From Actinomycetota bacterium (GTDB lineage: Bacteria; Actinomycetota; Actinomycetes; Nanopelagicales; Nanopelagicaceae): a DNA stretch of 64,000 nt. The notes below the pieces were generated by a model. The model did no database searches. It saw only the letters and a program-made list of their open reading frames with translations, and was not told the DNA's origin. The stretch lies in NCBI GenBank assembly GCA_026392945.1, contig JAPLBB010000052.1, forward strand, positions 1-64,000, read 5' to 3'. The translations under genes and the position numbers were made by a program. The first letter of the stretch is position 1, and every line of letters begins with the position of its first letter. Positions 36,085 through 44,421 of the stretch are shown one piece after another.

Positions 36085-36630
36085 TTATGGCGCGCCATTA
36101 AGGGTGTAATCCGCAACATTCTTACTTAATTCCGTCAAAAAATGATTGTTTTGATCAATTAGAAATTTAATCATTTCCTGCTCTACCTGCTTTCCATCTC
36201 GGTCTATTACTCTCTGAAAGCCAAGATCTGGATCACAATCAACCCAGATTATTTTATTTATGTAAGGGCGAAACTCTCTCTGCGCAGCGCCAACTCCTTC
36301 TAAAATCAAGTAATTGGATTTTGGAATTGTTTTAAACTCAGTAAATCTGTTTAACTTCCAGTCAAACATCGGGTAAGAAACTGGTAATTGCTTACTTAAT
36401 GGCTCAAGTAATTGGGCTATCACTCGAGCAGTTAGTTTTTGCGATAGGGGATTATTCCAGCCATCATATAGATCATCCATATGAACAACACTTGATCCGG
36501 GTAGGTCATGCGCTAACTTAAGAGCCAGTGTGGTTTTGCCAGACCCTGCAACACCATCTATTGCAATTAAAATTGTGCTCTCATTTTTAATGCTATTAAT
36601 CTCTCGCAAAAGATTTTGGTAATCAATCAT
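36085..36630 (-). CDS. P-loop kinase of the uridine kinase-like group
   Basis: The 181-residue protein has a Walker A DGVAGSGKTTLA (about residue 25), the substrate loop VVHMDDLYDGW and a later ILEGVGAAQRE strand, the layout of uridine and nicotinamide-riboside kinases. Its start overlaps pnuC by 8 nt. As PnuC imports nicotinamide riboside, and a kinase must trap it, a ribosylnicotinamide kinase role is inferred; uridine or another small substrate is also possible. Confidence 0.75.
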   Translation of the reverse strand: MIDYQNLLREINSIKNESTILIAIDGVAGSGKTTLALKLAHDLPGSSVVHMDDLYDGWNNPLSQKLTARVIAQLLEPLSKQLPVSYPMFDWKLNRFTEFKTIPKSNYLILEGVGAAQREFRPYINKIIWVDCDPDLGFQRVIDRDGKQVEQEMIKFLIDQNNHFLTELSKNVADYTLNGAP

Positions 36631-37198
36631 TTTGATATGTTCTAGATTCTCTATTCCAGCGAATCCATCCCCAAACAGCTATTATCGAGAAAATTACATA
36701 GAGAACTCCCGTTAGGTATAACTGCCCTTTAAAGTATTGGTAGGTATAGGCAGTATCGACAATTAACCAAAGAGGCCAAGCTTCAAATCGTTGCCAAATC
36801 ATAAGCAACTGGGCAATTACACTACCGACAAAACCAAACGCTTCAATCGCTGAAGATGCTGCGCCAATTTTTATTAGGATCGGCCACAGAGATATCGAGG
36901 CAATGCATAGAACGCCGATGATAAGTAGGCGCTGATTAGTAGTTGATTTTCTCGGTCTTGCCCCAGTAACTCCCCAGCCAAACCACCCCAATACTCCACC
37001 AGCAATAAAAATTAATTGAAGTGCACTGCTTGCGAAATATGCAGATTGATAAAATAGGACTGCATATAACAAACTACTCACTGCCCACCAAGGCCAGGTT
37101 GTTCGTGGCCCTAGTACACCAAGAATCACACCGATTAGTGAAGTGATGAATGCAGTTATTTCTAAGATAGAAATAGGAAACTCCTTTCCAATTCGCAT
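36623..37198 (-). CDS. pnuC: PnuC-family nicotinamide riboside transporter
   Basis: This membrane transporter moves NAD precursors into the cell. The product has about seven helices with the PnuC features GVLGPRTTWPWWAVSSLLYA, ALQLIFIAGGVLGWFGW and the C-terminal WPLWLIVDTAYTYQYFKGQLY and YVIFSIIAVWGWIRW blocks. I use the ATG at 37198 (191 residues); an in-frame TTG at 37213 would add five residues. Neither has a good ribosome-binding site. It overlaps the downstream kinase gene by 8 nt. Confidence 0.9.
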   Translation of the reverse strand: MRIGKEFPISILEITAFITSLIGVILGVLGPRTTWPWWAVSSLLYAVLFYQSAYFASSALQLIFIAGGVLGWFGWGVTGARPRKSTTNQRLLIIGVLCIASISLWPILIKIGAASSAIEAFGFVGSVIAQLLMIWQRFEAWPLWLIVDTAYTYQYFKGQLYLTGVLYVIFSIIAVWGWIRWNRESRTYQND

Positions 37199-37219
37199 TA
37201 CCGAACTGGTCAACCGGTC

Positions 37220-37258
37220 GGTCTGTAGATCAGACCCTCTCAGCTAAATCTCTTAGCT
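37220..37258. promoter_or_regulatory. Two tandem inverted repeats between pnuC and crtYc
   Basis: GGTCTG/CAGACC (37220-37236) and AGCTAA/TTAGCT (37242-37258) are perfect 6-bp inverted repeats, each with a 5-nt spacer. Their centres are 22 bp apart, about two helix turns. They lie in the divergent gap between the NAD-precursor and carotenoid genes and look like operators; the sequences differ, so two proteins or one loose binder are possible. Confidence 0.35.
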
Positions 37259-37303
37259 CCCGTGGCACTTATCCTAGCACAGGAAACCTAGATAAAAGGT
37301 GTA

Positions 37304-37309
37304 TATAGT
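37304..37309 (+). promoter_or_regulatory. -10 element of leaderless crtYc promoter
   Basis: TATAGT ends 6 nt before the GTG at 37316, fixing that start codon; no ribosome-binding site is present. Confidence 0.55.
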
Positions 37310-37315
37310 TTCCGT

Positions 37316-37648
37316 GTGCTTAAGTTTGGTTATATGGCAATGATCCTATTCACAGTATTTGGTTCATTCTGGCTTGAAATCGTTTTAAAGATAGGTGTGC
37401 TAAAAAGAGTTAAGCGAGTAATTTTCAGCATTCTGCCTGTAGCAATCTTTTTTTTAATCTGGGATGCATACGCAATCGACCGTGGTCATTGGTATTTTGA
37501 CCAGGACCAAATTCTTGGAATTTTTGGGCCATTTGATATTCCACTTGAGGAGTTTCTTTTCTTCACCGTGGTTCCAATGGCTGCGATTATGACTATTGAA
37601 GGAGTCAGAACTGTAAAGAAACATTGGAAGATTGGGGATGAGCAATGA
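37316..37648 (+). CDS. crtYc: Lycopene cyclase subunit CrtYc
   Basis: This is half of the heterodimeric actinobacterial lycopene cyclase that closes beta- or epsilon-type rings. The 110-residue membrane protein has three helices with the family blocks WDAYAIDRGHWYFD and the PLEEFLFF motif (FDIPLEEFLFFTVVP, about residues 70-84). It overlaps crtYd by 4 nt. The GTG start at 37316 is supported by the leaderless promoter geometry. Confidence 0.9.
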   Translation: MLKFGYMAMILFTVFGSFWLEIVLKIGVLKRVKRVIFSILPVAIFFLIWDAYAIDRGHWYFDQDQILGIFGPFDIPLEEFLFFTVVPMAAIMTIEGVRTVKKHWKIGDEQ

Positions 37649-37950
37649 TCTATTCAGATATCGCGATCTTCGCTCTTCTATTTGCCGTTTTTTTTGATCT
37701 ATTTATTATTAAGACTCAACTACTGACTCGGGCTGCTTTTTGGACAAGCTATGCAATCATTTTGCCATTTCAGTTAATTACAAATTGGTGGTTAACCTCT
37801 CGCAATATTGTTATGTATAACCCGGATGCAATTATGGGCGTCCGGATTGCTTCTGCTCCAGTGGAAGATCTTTTGTTTGGTTTTGCTTTAGTGCTTTCAG
37901 TTATGGCAATGTGGGTTTACTGGGGTCGCAAAGGGCTGCAAAGAAAGTAA
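37645..37950 (+). CDS. crtYd: Lycopene cyclase subunit CrtYd
   Basis: This is the second half of the lycopene cyclase. The 101-residue protein has three helices, with FQLITNWWLTSRNIVMYNP and the paired acidic motif APVEDLLFGF. It overlaps crtYc and ends exactly where the convergent crtB gene ends (no base between). Both halves are needed for cyclisation in known systems. Whether one or both ends of lycopene are closed cannot be told. Confidence 0.9.
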   Translation: MIYSDIAIFALLFAVFFDLFIIKTQLLTRAAFWTSYAIILPFQLITNWWLTSRNIVMYNPDAIMGVRIASAPVEDLLFGFALVLSVMAMWVYWGRKGLQRK

Positions 37951-38883
37951 CTACCGAGAGTTTCGCGCTTTGAGATATGCTGGAAGTGCAACTTTTAATC
38001 TGCGCCAATTAGATGTTTTAGCTCGTTTATCAAATATTTGATAATCAATCTTTTCAACTTCATCAACTATTCCACAATACAATTCACTAGCAGCTTCTAT
38101 ACATGCTCTGCTTTCGGGGCTAAGTAACTTGATACCAACCCTTGCTTCTGCTTGTAAACTTCTCACTCGTTGTATTTGCTCTTTTAATGCATTTTTGATT
38201 TGTGGTGTAACTATTCGCGCTTCTAACATCTCTCGGGTTACTCCGTAGGATTGAAGTTCAGTGACTGGAAGGTAAACCCGACCCCTGGTTAAGTCTTCGC
38301 CAACATCTCTAATAAAATTTGCTAATTGAAATGCAGTGCCGAGTTTTTCAGCGGCAATATTTGCTTCAGCCAGTGATTGCTTTGAAATTGTTCCTAAAAT
38401 CGGCACCATTTGTAAACCAATAACTGCCGCAGATCCGTAAACATATTCGTATAAATCTTCATAAGTATGATATTCAGTAACAGTTAGATCCATGGTCATA
38501 GAATGAAGAAATGCTTCAAAATATGAAATTGGAATACTAAATCTGCTCACAGTATCCACAAGCGCTGCACCAATATGGTCATTACTTTTTCCAGATTTAA
38601 TATTTGCAAGTACTTCATCGCCCCAATTCTTAAGAGACTCTGCCTTTTCATTCTCACTTAAAGTTGAAGCAAGATCATCAACTATCTCGTCGGCGTACCG
38701 AGCAAATCCATAAAGTGCGTGCACGAATGGACGTTTTTCGGGTGGTAGCAATCTTGTGGCTAGAAAGTAGGTTTTGCCATGTAAGTTGTTAAGCCGTTTA
38801 CATTCAAGATAAGAGTTACACAGTTCTGAATCAGTTATGCCAGCAGCTTTTAACTCATCCATATTTCTACTTGACTGGTCCAA
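37951..38883 (-). CDS. crtB: Phytoene synthase
   Basis: CrtB condenses two geranylgeranyl diphosphates to phytoene. The 310-residue protein carries both aspartate-rich regions: YADEIVDDL (about residue 70) and QLANFIRDVGEDLTRGRVYLP. The ATRLLPPEKRPFVHALYGFAR entry block is also present. It overlaps crtI by 17 nt. Order of transcription is crtE, crtI, crtB from the promoter near 41439. Confidence 0.95.
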   Translation of the reverse strand: MDQSSRNMDELKAAGITDSELCNSYLECKRLNNLHGKTYFLATRLLPPEKRPFVHALYGFARYADEIVDDLASTLSENEKAESLKNWGDEVLANIKSGKSNDHIGAALVDTVSRFSIPISYFEAFLHSMTMDLTVTEYHTYEDLYEYVYGSAAVIGLQMVPILGTISKQSLAEANIAAEKLGTAFQLANFIRDVGEDLTRGRVYLPVTELQSYGVTREMLEARIVTPQIKNALKEQIQRVRSLQAEARVGIKLLSPESRACIEAASELYCGIVDEVEKIDYQIFDKRAKTSNWRRLKVALPAYLKARNSR

Positions 38884-40351
38884 CTATTCGTTCTGCAGCA
38901 AGGCGGCCAGAAATTAACACCATTGGAACTCCGACTCCTGGCTGAGTGCCTGATCCAGCAAAAACAACATTCTCATATCCTTTTGCTAAATTTCTTGGAC
39001 GGAATGGTCCGGTTTGGAAAAATGTATGAGCGCTTGCAAACGGTGCACCTTGCGCCATTCCCTGCTTCTGCCAATCAAGGGGAGTAGTTAATTGCTCAAC
39101 TTCAATCCCATCTCCAAACCCTTCATAACCGCGCTCTTCCAATGCTTTAATCATTTCTTCCTTATATTTTGGACCAATTTTTTCCCAATCAATATCAGCA
39201 GTTAAATTTGGGGTTGGAAATAACACGTAGTAAGAAGTTTTTCCGGCCGGAACAAGTGAAGGATCATCTTTTGATGGCACGGTAACTAAAATACTTGGAT
39301 CACTCATTAATGTTTTCTTCTTTATTAATTCATCAAAGACGCCTTCCCAAGATTTACCAAAGTGAATATTGTGATGGGCAAGATGGTCGTAACTCTTATT
39401 CGATCCAACCAGCAATGTGACGCATGAAGGGGAGTACTTAAGCCGTTTCACTGACAAAGGTTCTTTGCCAAGCAGGTCACGCCAAGCAACTGGGAGATCT
39501 GGGTTAAGCACAAAAACATCGGCGGTAATTCGTTCGCCGCTTTCGGTAATTACTGCAGTTGCTCTACCATTTTTCTTTTCGACTGAAGTAACCGTTGTGT
39601 TGTATTTGAAAGTAACTCCGTGCTTTTCAGCAGCTGCCGCAAGTGCTCGTGGTACAGCGTGCATGCCACCTTTAGGGAAAAATACACCGTTAACCGAATC
39701 CATATAAGCAATTACTGCATATATTGCTAAGGCTTGCTGTGGGCTTACGCCAGCGTACATAGCTTGGAATGAGTAAACCTTTTGAGTTCTGGGATCTTTT
39801 AAGAATTGATTTACCTTTGGCGCTAATTTACGAAAACCACCAAGTGCAACTAAGCGAGCTAAGTTTGGGGTTAGCAAATTAAGTGGAGAATCAATATTAC
39901 GATCAATAAAGTCATTCATCTCATACTTATATAACTTAGTAACAAACTCTACATATCGGCCGTAGCCAGCTGCTTCCTCGGGACTAATAGTTTTTGCAAT
40001 TTCAGCTTGCATTTGATTTGTATCAGCATGCACATCAAGTTGGGAGCCATCATGGTAAAAAGCACGGTAAAGCGGTTTTAGCGGCACTAGATCAAGCCAA
40101 TCCTTAATATCTTCCCCAACGCACGCAAGTGCATCTGCGATTAGATCAGGCATGGTTAATACCGAAGGACCTGTATCAAATGAGTATCCAGATTTATTTA
40201 GTAATCCATTTCGCCCACCTGGGACACTTTCTCGCTCGACCATTGTAACTTTTCTGCCAGCACCAGCAAGACGAAGTGCAGCGCTTAAGCCCGCTAGGCC
40301 AGCGCCAACAACTACAACATGATCTGTTGGTCCTTTAACTTTTGCAACCAA
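38867..40351 (-). CDS. crtI: Phytoene desaturase
   Basis: CrtI desaturates phytoene to lycopene. The 494-residue FAD enzyme begins with VVVGAGLAGLSAALRLAGAG and the acidic end of the fold (VERESVPGGRNGLL). FDTGPSVLTMPDL follows, and the C-terminal signature QPGVGVPMVLISGRLAAERI closes the FAD site. It lies 2 nt after crtE and overlaps crtB by 17 nt. Number of desaturation steps cannot be deduced from sequence; four is usual in actinobacteria. Confidence 0.95.
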   Translation of the reverse strand: MVAKVKGPTDHVVVVGAGLAGLSAALRLAGAGRKVTMVERESVPGGRNGLLNKSGYSFDTGPSVLTMPDLIADALACVGEDIKDWLDLVPLKPLYRAFYHDGSQLDVHADTNQMQAEIAKTISPEEAAGYGRYVEFVTKLYKYEMNDFIDRNIDSPLNLLTPNLARLVALGGFRKLAPKVNQFLKDPRTQKVYSFQAMYAGVSPQQALAIYAVIAYMDSVNGVFFPKGGMHAVPRALAAAAEKHGVTFKYNTTVTSVEKKNGRATAVITESGERITADVFVLNPDLPVAWRDLLGKEPLSVKRLKYSPSCVTLLVGSNKSYDHLAHHNIHFGKSWEGVFDELIKKKTLMSDPSILVTVPSKDDPSLVPAGKTSYYVLFPTPNLTADIDWEKIGPKYKEEMIKALEERGYEGFGDGIEVEQLTTPLDWQKQGMAQGAPFASAHTFFQTGPFRPRNLAKGYENVVFAGSGTQPGVGVPMVLISGRLAAERIVGPVK

Positions 40352-40353
40352 AA

Positions 40354-41427
40354 TTAAATCTTTCTACTTGTGGCAATTACTGCTAATTGTGTTAGCAAAT
40401 CCCTGCCAATCGGGTGGATCTCATCAAAGTTTAGCGCGCTAAGTGATGTATTAGTTAGTTCCTCAATCATTAATTCAATGTGAGCAAGGGCACCTGTTTG
40501 AGTGATAATTTCCTGCATTTTCTCAACTTGTGAGGCGTTTAGATCGGGATTACCTAAGCCACTCTTAAGTTCTTTTTCCTGCAGTTCATCAGCCTTATCA
40601 ATTGCAACCGCCATTAAAACTGTGCGCTTTCCTTCCCTTAAGTCATCACCAGCTGGTTTACCAGTCTCTGCGGGGTCACCAAACACACCAAGCACATCAT
40701 CTCTTAATTGAAAAGCTTCTCCAAGTGGAATTCCATATTTTGTGTAGGCATTAATTAATGCATTAGAAGCTCCACCAAGTGTTGCGCCAAAATGCAGTGG
40801 TCGCTCAATTGTGTACTTTCCAGATTTATATCTAGCAACTTTTAATGACCGCTCAACGCTTTGAGTACCAAGTGATTGTTCGTAAACATCTAAGTACTGA
40901 CCAGCCATTAACTCAACTCTCATCTCATCGTATACTGGTAACACTTTAATAAGTTGCTCACTTTTTAAACCTGCAGTATGTAACATTTGTGCGGACCAGA
41001 TAAGTGCAAGGTCACCCATTAAAATTGCAGATGAAACACCAAATTGAGAAGGGGAACCAACTAAATTTTTATCTTTATGCATTTTTTCAAATGCTTTGTG
41101 AATACTTAAAGCACCGCGTCTAGTATCTGAGCCATCCATAACATCATCGTGAATTAATGCACAAACATGGACAAGTTCGAGACTTGATGCTGCTTGGATA
41201 ATTTCTGTATTTGGATTAGTCCCAGTACCAAGTAGGCCAACATATGCAAATAGGGGCCTAAGTCGTTTACCACTTTCAAGCAAGAATTTTTCAATTTCAG
41301 TTGCCACTGGATCTAATTCGGGGCCAATTTGTGCCAGATATTTGTTTTCACTTCGGATGAAATCACTAAGCGATAGATTAATCTCAGCACGCATCGATTT
41401 AAGATCGATAGAAGAGGAAAAACTCAC
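40354..41427 (-). CDS. crtE: Geranylgeranyl diphosphate synthase
   Basis: This all-E polyprenyl diphosphate synthase makes the C20 precursor of carotenoids. The 357-residue protein has the first aspartate-rich motif in LIHDDVMDGSDTRRG and the second in QLRDDVLGVFGD, with the KSGKYTIERPL block between. The first gene of the crtE-crtI-crtB operon, it starts with GTG at 41427, 6 nt after a -10 element that overlaps the divergent metF promoter. Confidence 0.94.
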   Translation of the reverse strand: MSFSSSIDLKSMRAEINLSLSDFIRSENKYLAQIGPELDPVATEIEKFLLESGKRLRPLFAYVGLLGTGTNPNTEIIQAASSLELVHVCALIHDDVMDGSDTRRGALSIHKAFEKMHKDKNLVGSPSQFGVSSAILMGDLALIWSAQMLHTAGLKSEQLIKVLPVYDEMRVELMAGQYLDVYEQSLGTQSVERSLKVARYKSGKYTIERPLHFGATLGGASNALINAYTKYGIPLGEAFQLRDDVLGVFGDPAETGKPAGDDLREGKRTVLMAVAIDKADELQEKELKSGLGNPDLNASQVEKMQEIITQTGALAHIELMIEELTNTSLSALNFDEIHPIGRDLLTQLAVIATSRKI

Positions 41428-41433
41428 GGAGCA

Positions 41434-41443
41434 AAGGTACCCT
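41434..41443. promoter_or_regulatory. Overlapping divergent -10 elements of crtE and metF
   Basis: The 23-bp gap holds TACCTT on the minus strand (41439-41434, 6 nt before the crtE GTG) and TACCCT on the plus strand (41438-41443, 7 nt before the metF GTG). They share the TA at 41438-41439 inside the palindrome GGTACC. Both genes would be leaderless, and each -35 region lies inside the opposite gene. Confidence 0.55.
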
Positions 41444-41450
41444 GCATGCT

Positions 41451-42317
41451 GTGAGCCAAGATATGAAAACCACTACCTTCTCCCTTGAGTTCTTTCCGCC
41501 GAAGGATGGAGCAGGCGAGGAAAGGCTGTGGCAGGCACTGGGGCAACTACAGTCGATAAAACCTGATTTCGTTTCGGTTACATATGGAGCAGGTGGATCT
41601 TCTCGGGATCGCACTATTCGAGTAACAACTGAGATAACTGCAAGAACATCAATCCCAACCGTAGCTCATTTAACTTGCGTAGGTTCAACTAAATCAGAGT
41701 TAATTGAAATTCTAAAACAGTATAAAAATGCTGGGATCAAAAGCATTCTGGCGTTACGGGGTGACCCACAAACTGGGCCAAAGGGAGTTTGGCAAGATAA
41801 TGTTGGTGGGTTCAATCATGCAGATCAATTAGTTGAATTAGCAATACAAACTGGAGATTTTAAAGTCGGTGTAGGAGCTTTCCCAGATGGACATCCAGCC
41901 TCAAATTTTAATTTAGAGAAAGATATTGATGTTCTAATACGCAAAGAGCAACTCGGAGCTTCCTTTGCGACTACTCAATTTTTCTTTGAAGCCAGCAAAT
42001 GGGAAAAATTAGTAGATCGATTAGCAAAGCGGGGTTCAAGTTTGCCAATTATTGCAGGGGTATTACCGATTACTAATTTGAAACAATTAAATCGAATGAG
42101 TGAATTAAGTGGAACCCAGATCCCAACCGATATTTTAAGTCGATTTGAGGGTAAAGAAGAAAAGTCGGAAGAAGTAAAGAAAATCGGAATTGATATTGCT
42201 ACTGAACTTGGTGAGAAATTATTAGAACTCAATGCACCAGGAATTCACTTCTATACAATGAATTCAGCTGAGTCAACGGTAGCAATTGCAAAAAACTTAG
42301 GGTTAATCAAATTATGA
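41451..42317 (+). CDS. metF: 5,10-methylenetetrahydrofolate reductase
   Basis: MetF reduces methylene-THF to methyl-THF for methionine synthesis. The 288-residue TIM-barrel flavoprotein has SLEFFPPKDGAGEE, FVSVTYGAGGSSRDRT, HLTCVGSTK, ALRGDPQ and a QFFFEASKW motif. The GTG at 41451 is preferred because of the leaderless -10; an ATG at 41463 is an in-frame alternative. Its stop overlaps the next gene's ATG by 4 nt. It has no known link to the carotenoid genes that flank it. Confidence 0.95.
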   Translation: MSQDMKTTTFSLEFFPPKDGAGEERLWQALGQLQSIKPDFVSVTYGAGGSSRDRTIRVTTEITARTSIPTVAHLTCVGSTKSELIEILKQYKNAGIKSILALRGDPQTGPKGVWQDNVGGFNHADQLVELAIQTGDFKVGVGAFPDGHPASNFNLEKDIDVLIRKEQLGASFATTQFFFEASKWEKLVDRLAKRGSSLPIIAGVLPITNLKQLNRMSELSGTQIPTDILSRFEGKEEKSEEVKKIGIDIATELGEKLLELNAPGIHFYTMNSAESTVAIAKNLGLIKL

Positions 42318-42931
42318 AAAAAGATGAGTTCTTCTTAACCTGGCGCGGTCTACATGGGGATGCAAATATTTCGGGAATCGTTAAGGCCTGGCTGAGCATT
42401 TCATATATGGTGGTTAAGCCGCTCTCCAAAGTGAGAATAACTCCTAATGTTTTAACAATACTTGGTCTTTTATTTGGTGTGCTGTTGTATGCGAATGCCA
42501 AAACATTTTGGGCACCTGCACTACTTGTTCTGTCCTTAATTTGCGATGGTATAGATGGTAGTTTGGCAATAGTTACTAATAAATCCACAAAATGGGGAGC
42601 GATTTTAGATTCAACAGTAGATAGGTTAACTGAAATTTTCTGGGTACTAGCACTCTATAAAGTTGGCGCAGATTTAAATCTCCTAATTATCGTTTTATTG
42701 GCTGCCTCTGTTCAAGAGTATATGAGGGCTCGTGCTGCTGGGTTAGGAGTTTCAGAGGTTGGAATTGTCACCTTTGCCGAACGCCCAGTACGGGCATCAT
42801 TTGTATTTATTGTATTTATCTCTCTGCAATTTAATTTTACAATCTATAACCAAATAATTATATTTTGGCTTGCACTTCAGTTAATTAGCTTGTTCATGCT
42901 AAGTAGATTTACTTATTCTAAACTGCGCTAA
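42314..42931 (+). CDS. CDP-alcohol phosphatidyltransferase family protein
   Basis: This membrane enzyme belongs to the family that swaps CMP for an alcohol in phospholipid synthesis. The 205-residue protein has about six helices. The signature reads DGIDGSLAI...GAILDSTVD, matching D-x2-D-G-x2-A-R-x8-G-x3-D-x3-D, except that the usual Arg is Ile. All four aspartates are kept, so it is probably active. The alcohol (glycerol phosphate, inositol phosphate or another) is unknown. It overlaps metF by 4 nt and the convergent crtD-like gene by 4 nt. Confidence 0.8.
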   Translation: MKKDEFFLTWRGLHGDANISGIVKAWLSISYMVVKPLSKVRITPNVLTILGLLFGVLLYANAKTFWAPALLVLSLICDGIDGSLAIVTNKSTKWGAILDSTVDRLTEIFWVLALYKVGADLNLLIIVLLAASVQEYMRARAAGLGVSEVGIVTFAERPVRASFVFIVFISLQFNFTIYNQIIIFWLALQLISLFMLSRFTYSKLR

Positions 42932-44421
42932 GCCTTACCAACGGCATTCGCAACAATCTCTGCACTTATTCCAACTAATGGCAACCCACCACCAGGGTGA
43001 GCAGAGCCGCCAACACAGAACAATCCATTAATTTTTGATCTATTCCGGGCTCGTAGAAAAGCTGATGCTGCTGAATTGCTTGAAGTTCCGTAGATAGAAC
43101 CACCGGGAGCTAGCGCATAATTTTCTAAATCCGCTGGGGTTCTAAACTTCATAAAATCTAGTCGGTTTGAAACATTTAAACCAAGTTGATCAAGCTTTTT
43201 AATAATCTTCTCAGCATACTTATCACCGCCACTATTCCAATCCCAGCCATTTTCTAAATCATGTCTTGGGGCATTGACCAATACAAACCAGGATTCTTTA
43301 TCTTCCCCTTTTACCATCGAGTTATCTTTTGGTGCGCATACATAAATAGTTGGATCTGATACTGGTATTTTTTTTGTAAAAATATCATCAAACTCTGCAT
43401 CGTAATTTTCAGGAAAATAAACGTTGTGGTGGTTTAGATCTACCTTCTCACCCTTTGTATTATCTAACCCAAGAAGTAATGAAAATCCAGCTAAAGATTT
43501 AGTGGCAATTTTAAGTTTACGGCGCTCAGATTTAGCTTCTGAAACTTCTCTTTTGATTAATTTGTTATATGTGTACTCTGCATCAGAATTGGAAACAACT
43601 AAGTCTGAAGTAACATTCTGGCCGTTTCCAGTCTTTATTCCAGTAGCTCTCCCATTATTTACTAAAATTTCTGTAACTAAAGTATTAAATTCAAATTTAA
43701 CCCCAAGGTCTAAGCACCTTTGCTCAAGAGCAACCGAAAGCTGTCCAATGCCACCCTTAATATGCCAAGCGCCAAATGTGCTCTCAACAAAAGCAATAGT
43801 AAGTAAAACTGCTGGCGCACTCCTTGGATCACTTCCAGTGTAAGTTGCATATCGATCAACAATCATTTTAAGGTGGGGATCAAGATCTAATTTAGTGCTT
43901 AATTTTCGCAATGATGTTAGCGGTGAAATCTCTTTAATTTGCTTGATTAAATTCCGGCGTTTAAGCAGTGGCCAAAATGATCGTAGCTCTGATTCGATAA
44001 ACGGCTCTCTAGAAACCTCCCACATGCGCTCAGATCTTTCAATCAATTTCTTCCATGAATTTGCAGCACTTACACCAAAGGATTTTTCAATCTCACTATA
44101 TGTCATTGGATTTGATAAGTTAGGAAAAATCACTGACTTACCATCTGCGAACTGATAATTAAATGCTGGGTCTACTGGCTCAACATCTAGAACATGTTCA
44201 AGTCGTTTGCCGGTCTTAAGGAATAAGTCGCGATATACCGCAGGCAATGTCAGTAGTGATGGTCCAGTATCAAATGCATAATCTCCAAACCATTCAGTAC
44301 GGCATTTACCGCCAGATCGGTCGCTATTTTCATAAATTGTCACAGCATGCCCATTTTTAGCAAGTCGGGCAGCTGCACTCATACCACCAATGCCAGCCCC
44401 AATTATCGAGATCTTTGCCAT
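42928..44421 (-). CDS. CrtI/CrtD-type carotenoid desaturase
   Basis: This 497-residue FAD protein is a second member of the phytoene-desaturase family (FAD fold ISIIGAGIGGMSAAARLAKNG; C-terminal HPGGGLPLVGISAEIVANAV). It is only distantly similar to crtI at 38867. Position next to CruF-type hydratase and glycosyltransferase genes suggests a CrtD-like 3',4'-desaturase acting on a hydroxylated end group; a ketolase (CrtO-like) role is the main alternative. It abuts the glycosyltransferase stop codon. Confidence 0.8.
   Translation of the reverse strand: MAKISIIGAGIGGMSAAARLAKNGHAVTIYENSDRSGGKCRTEWFGDYAFDTGPSLLTLPAVYRDLFLKTGKRLEHVLDVEPVDPAFNYQFADGKSVIFPNLSNPMTYSEIEKSFGVSAANSWKKLIERSERMWEVSREPFIESELRSFWPLLKRRNLIKQIKEISPLTSLRKLSTKLDLDPHLKMIVDRYATYTGSDPRSAPAVLLTIAFVESTFGAWHIKGGIGQLSVALEQRCLDLGVKFEFNTLVTEILVNNGRATGIKTGNGQNVTSDLVVSNSDAEYTYNKLIKREVSEAKSERRKLKIATKSLAGFSLLLGLDNTKGEKVDLNHHNVYFPENYDAEFDDIFTKKIPVSDPTIYVCAPKDNSMVKGEDKESWFVLVNAPRHDLENGWDWNSGGDKYAEKIIKKLDQLGLNVSNRLDFMKFRTPADLENYALAPGGSIYGTSSNSAASAFLRARNRSKINGLFCVGGSAHPGGGLPLVGISAEIVANAVGKA

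Noticed and set aside
36065-36090. Terminator after the P-loop kinase gene
   Set aside because: A 5-bp AAACT/AGTTT stem with a 9-nt loop and a T-run on the minus strand is present, but the stem is too short and A/T-only to support a call.
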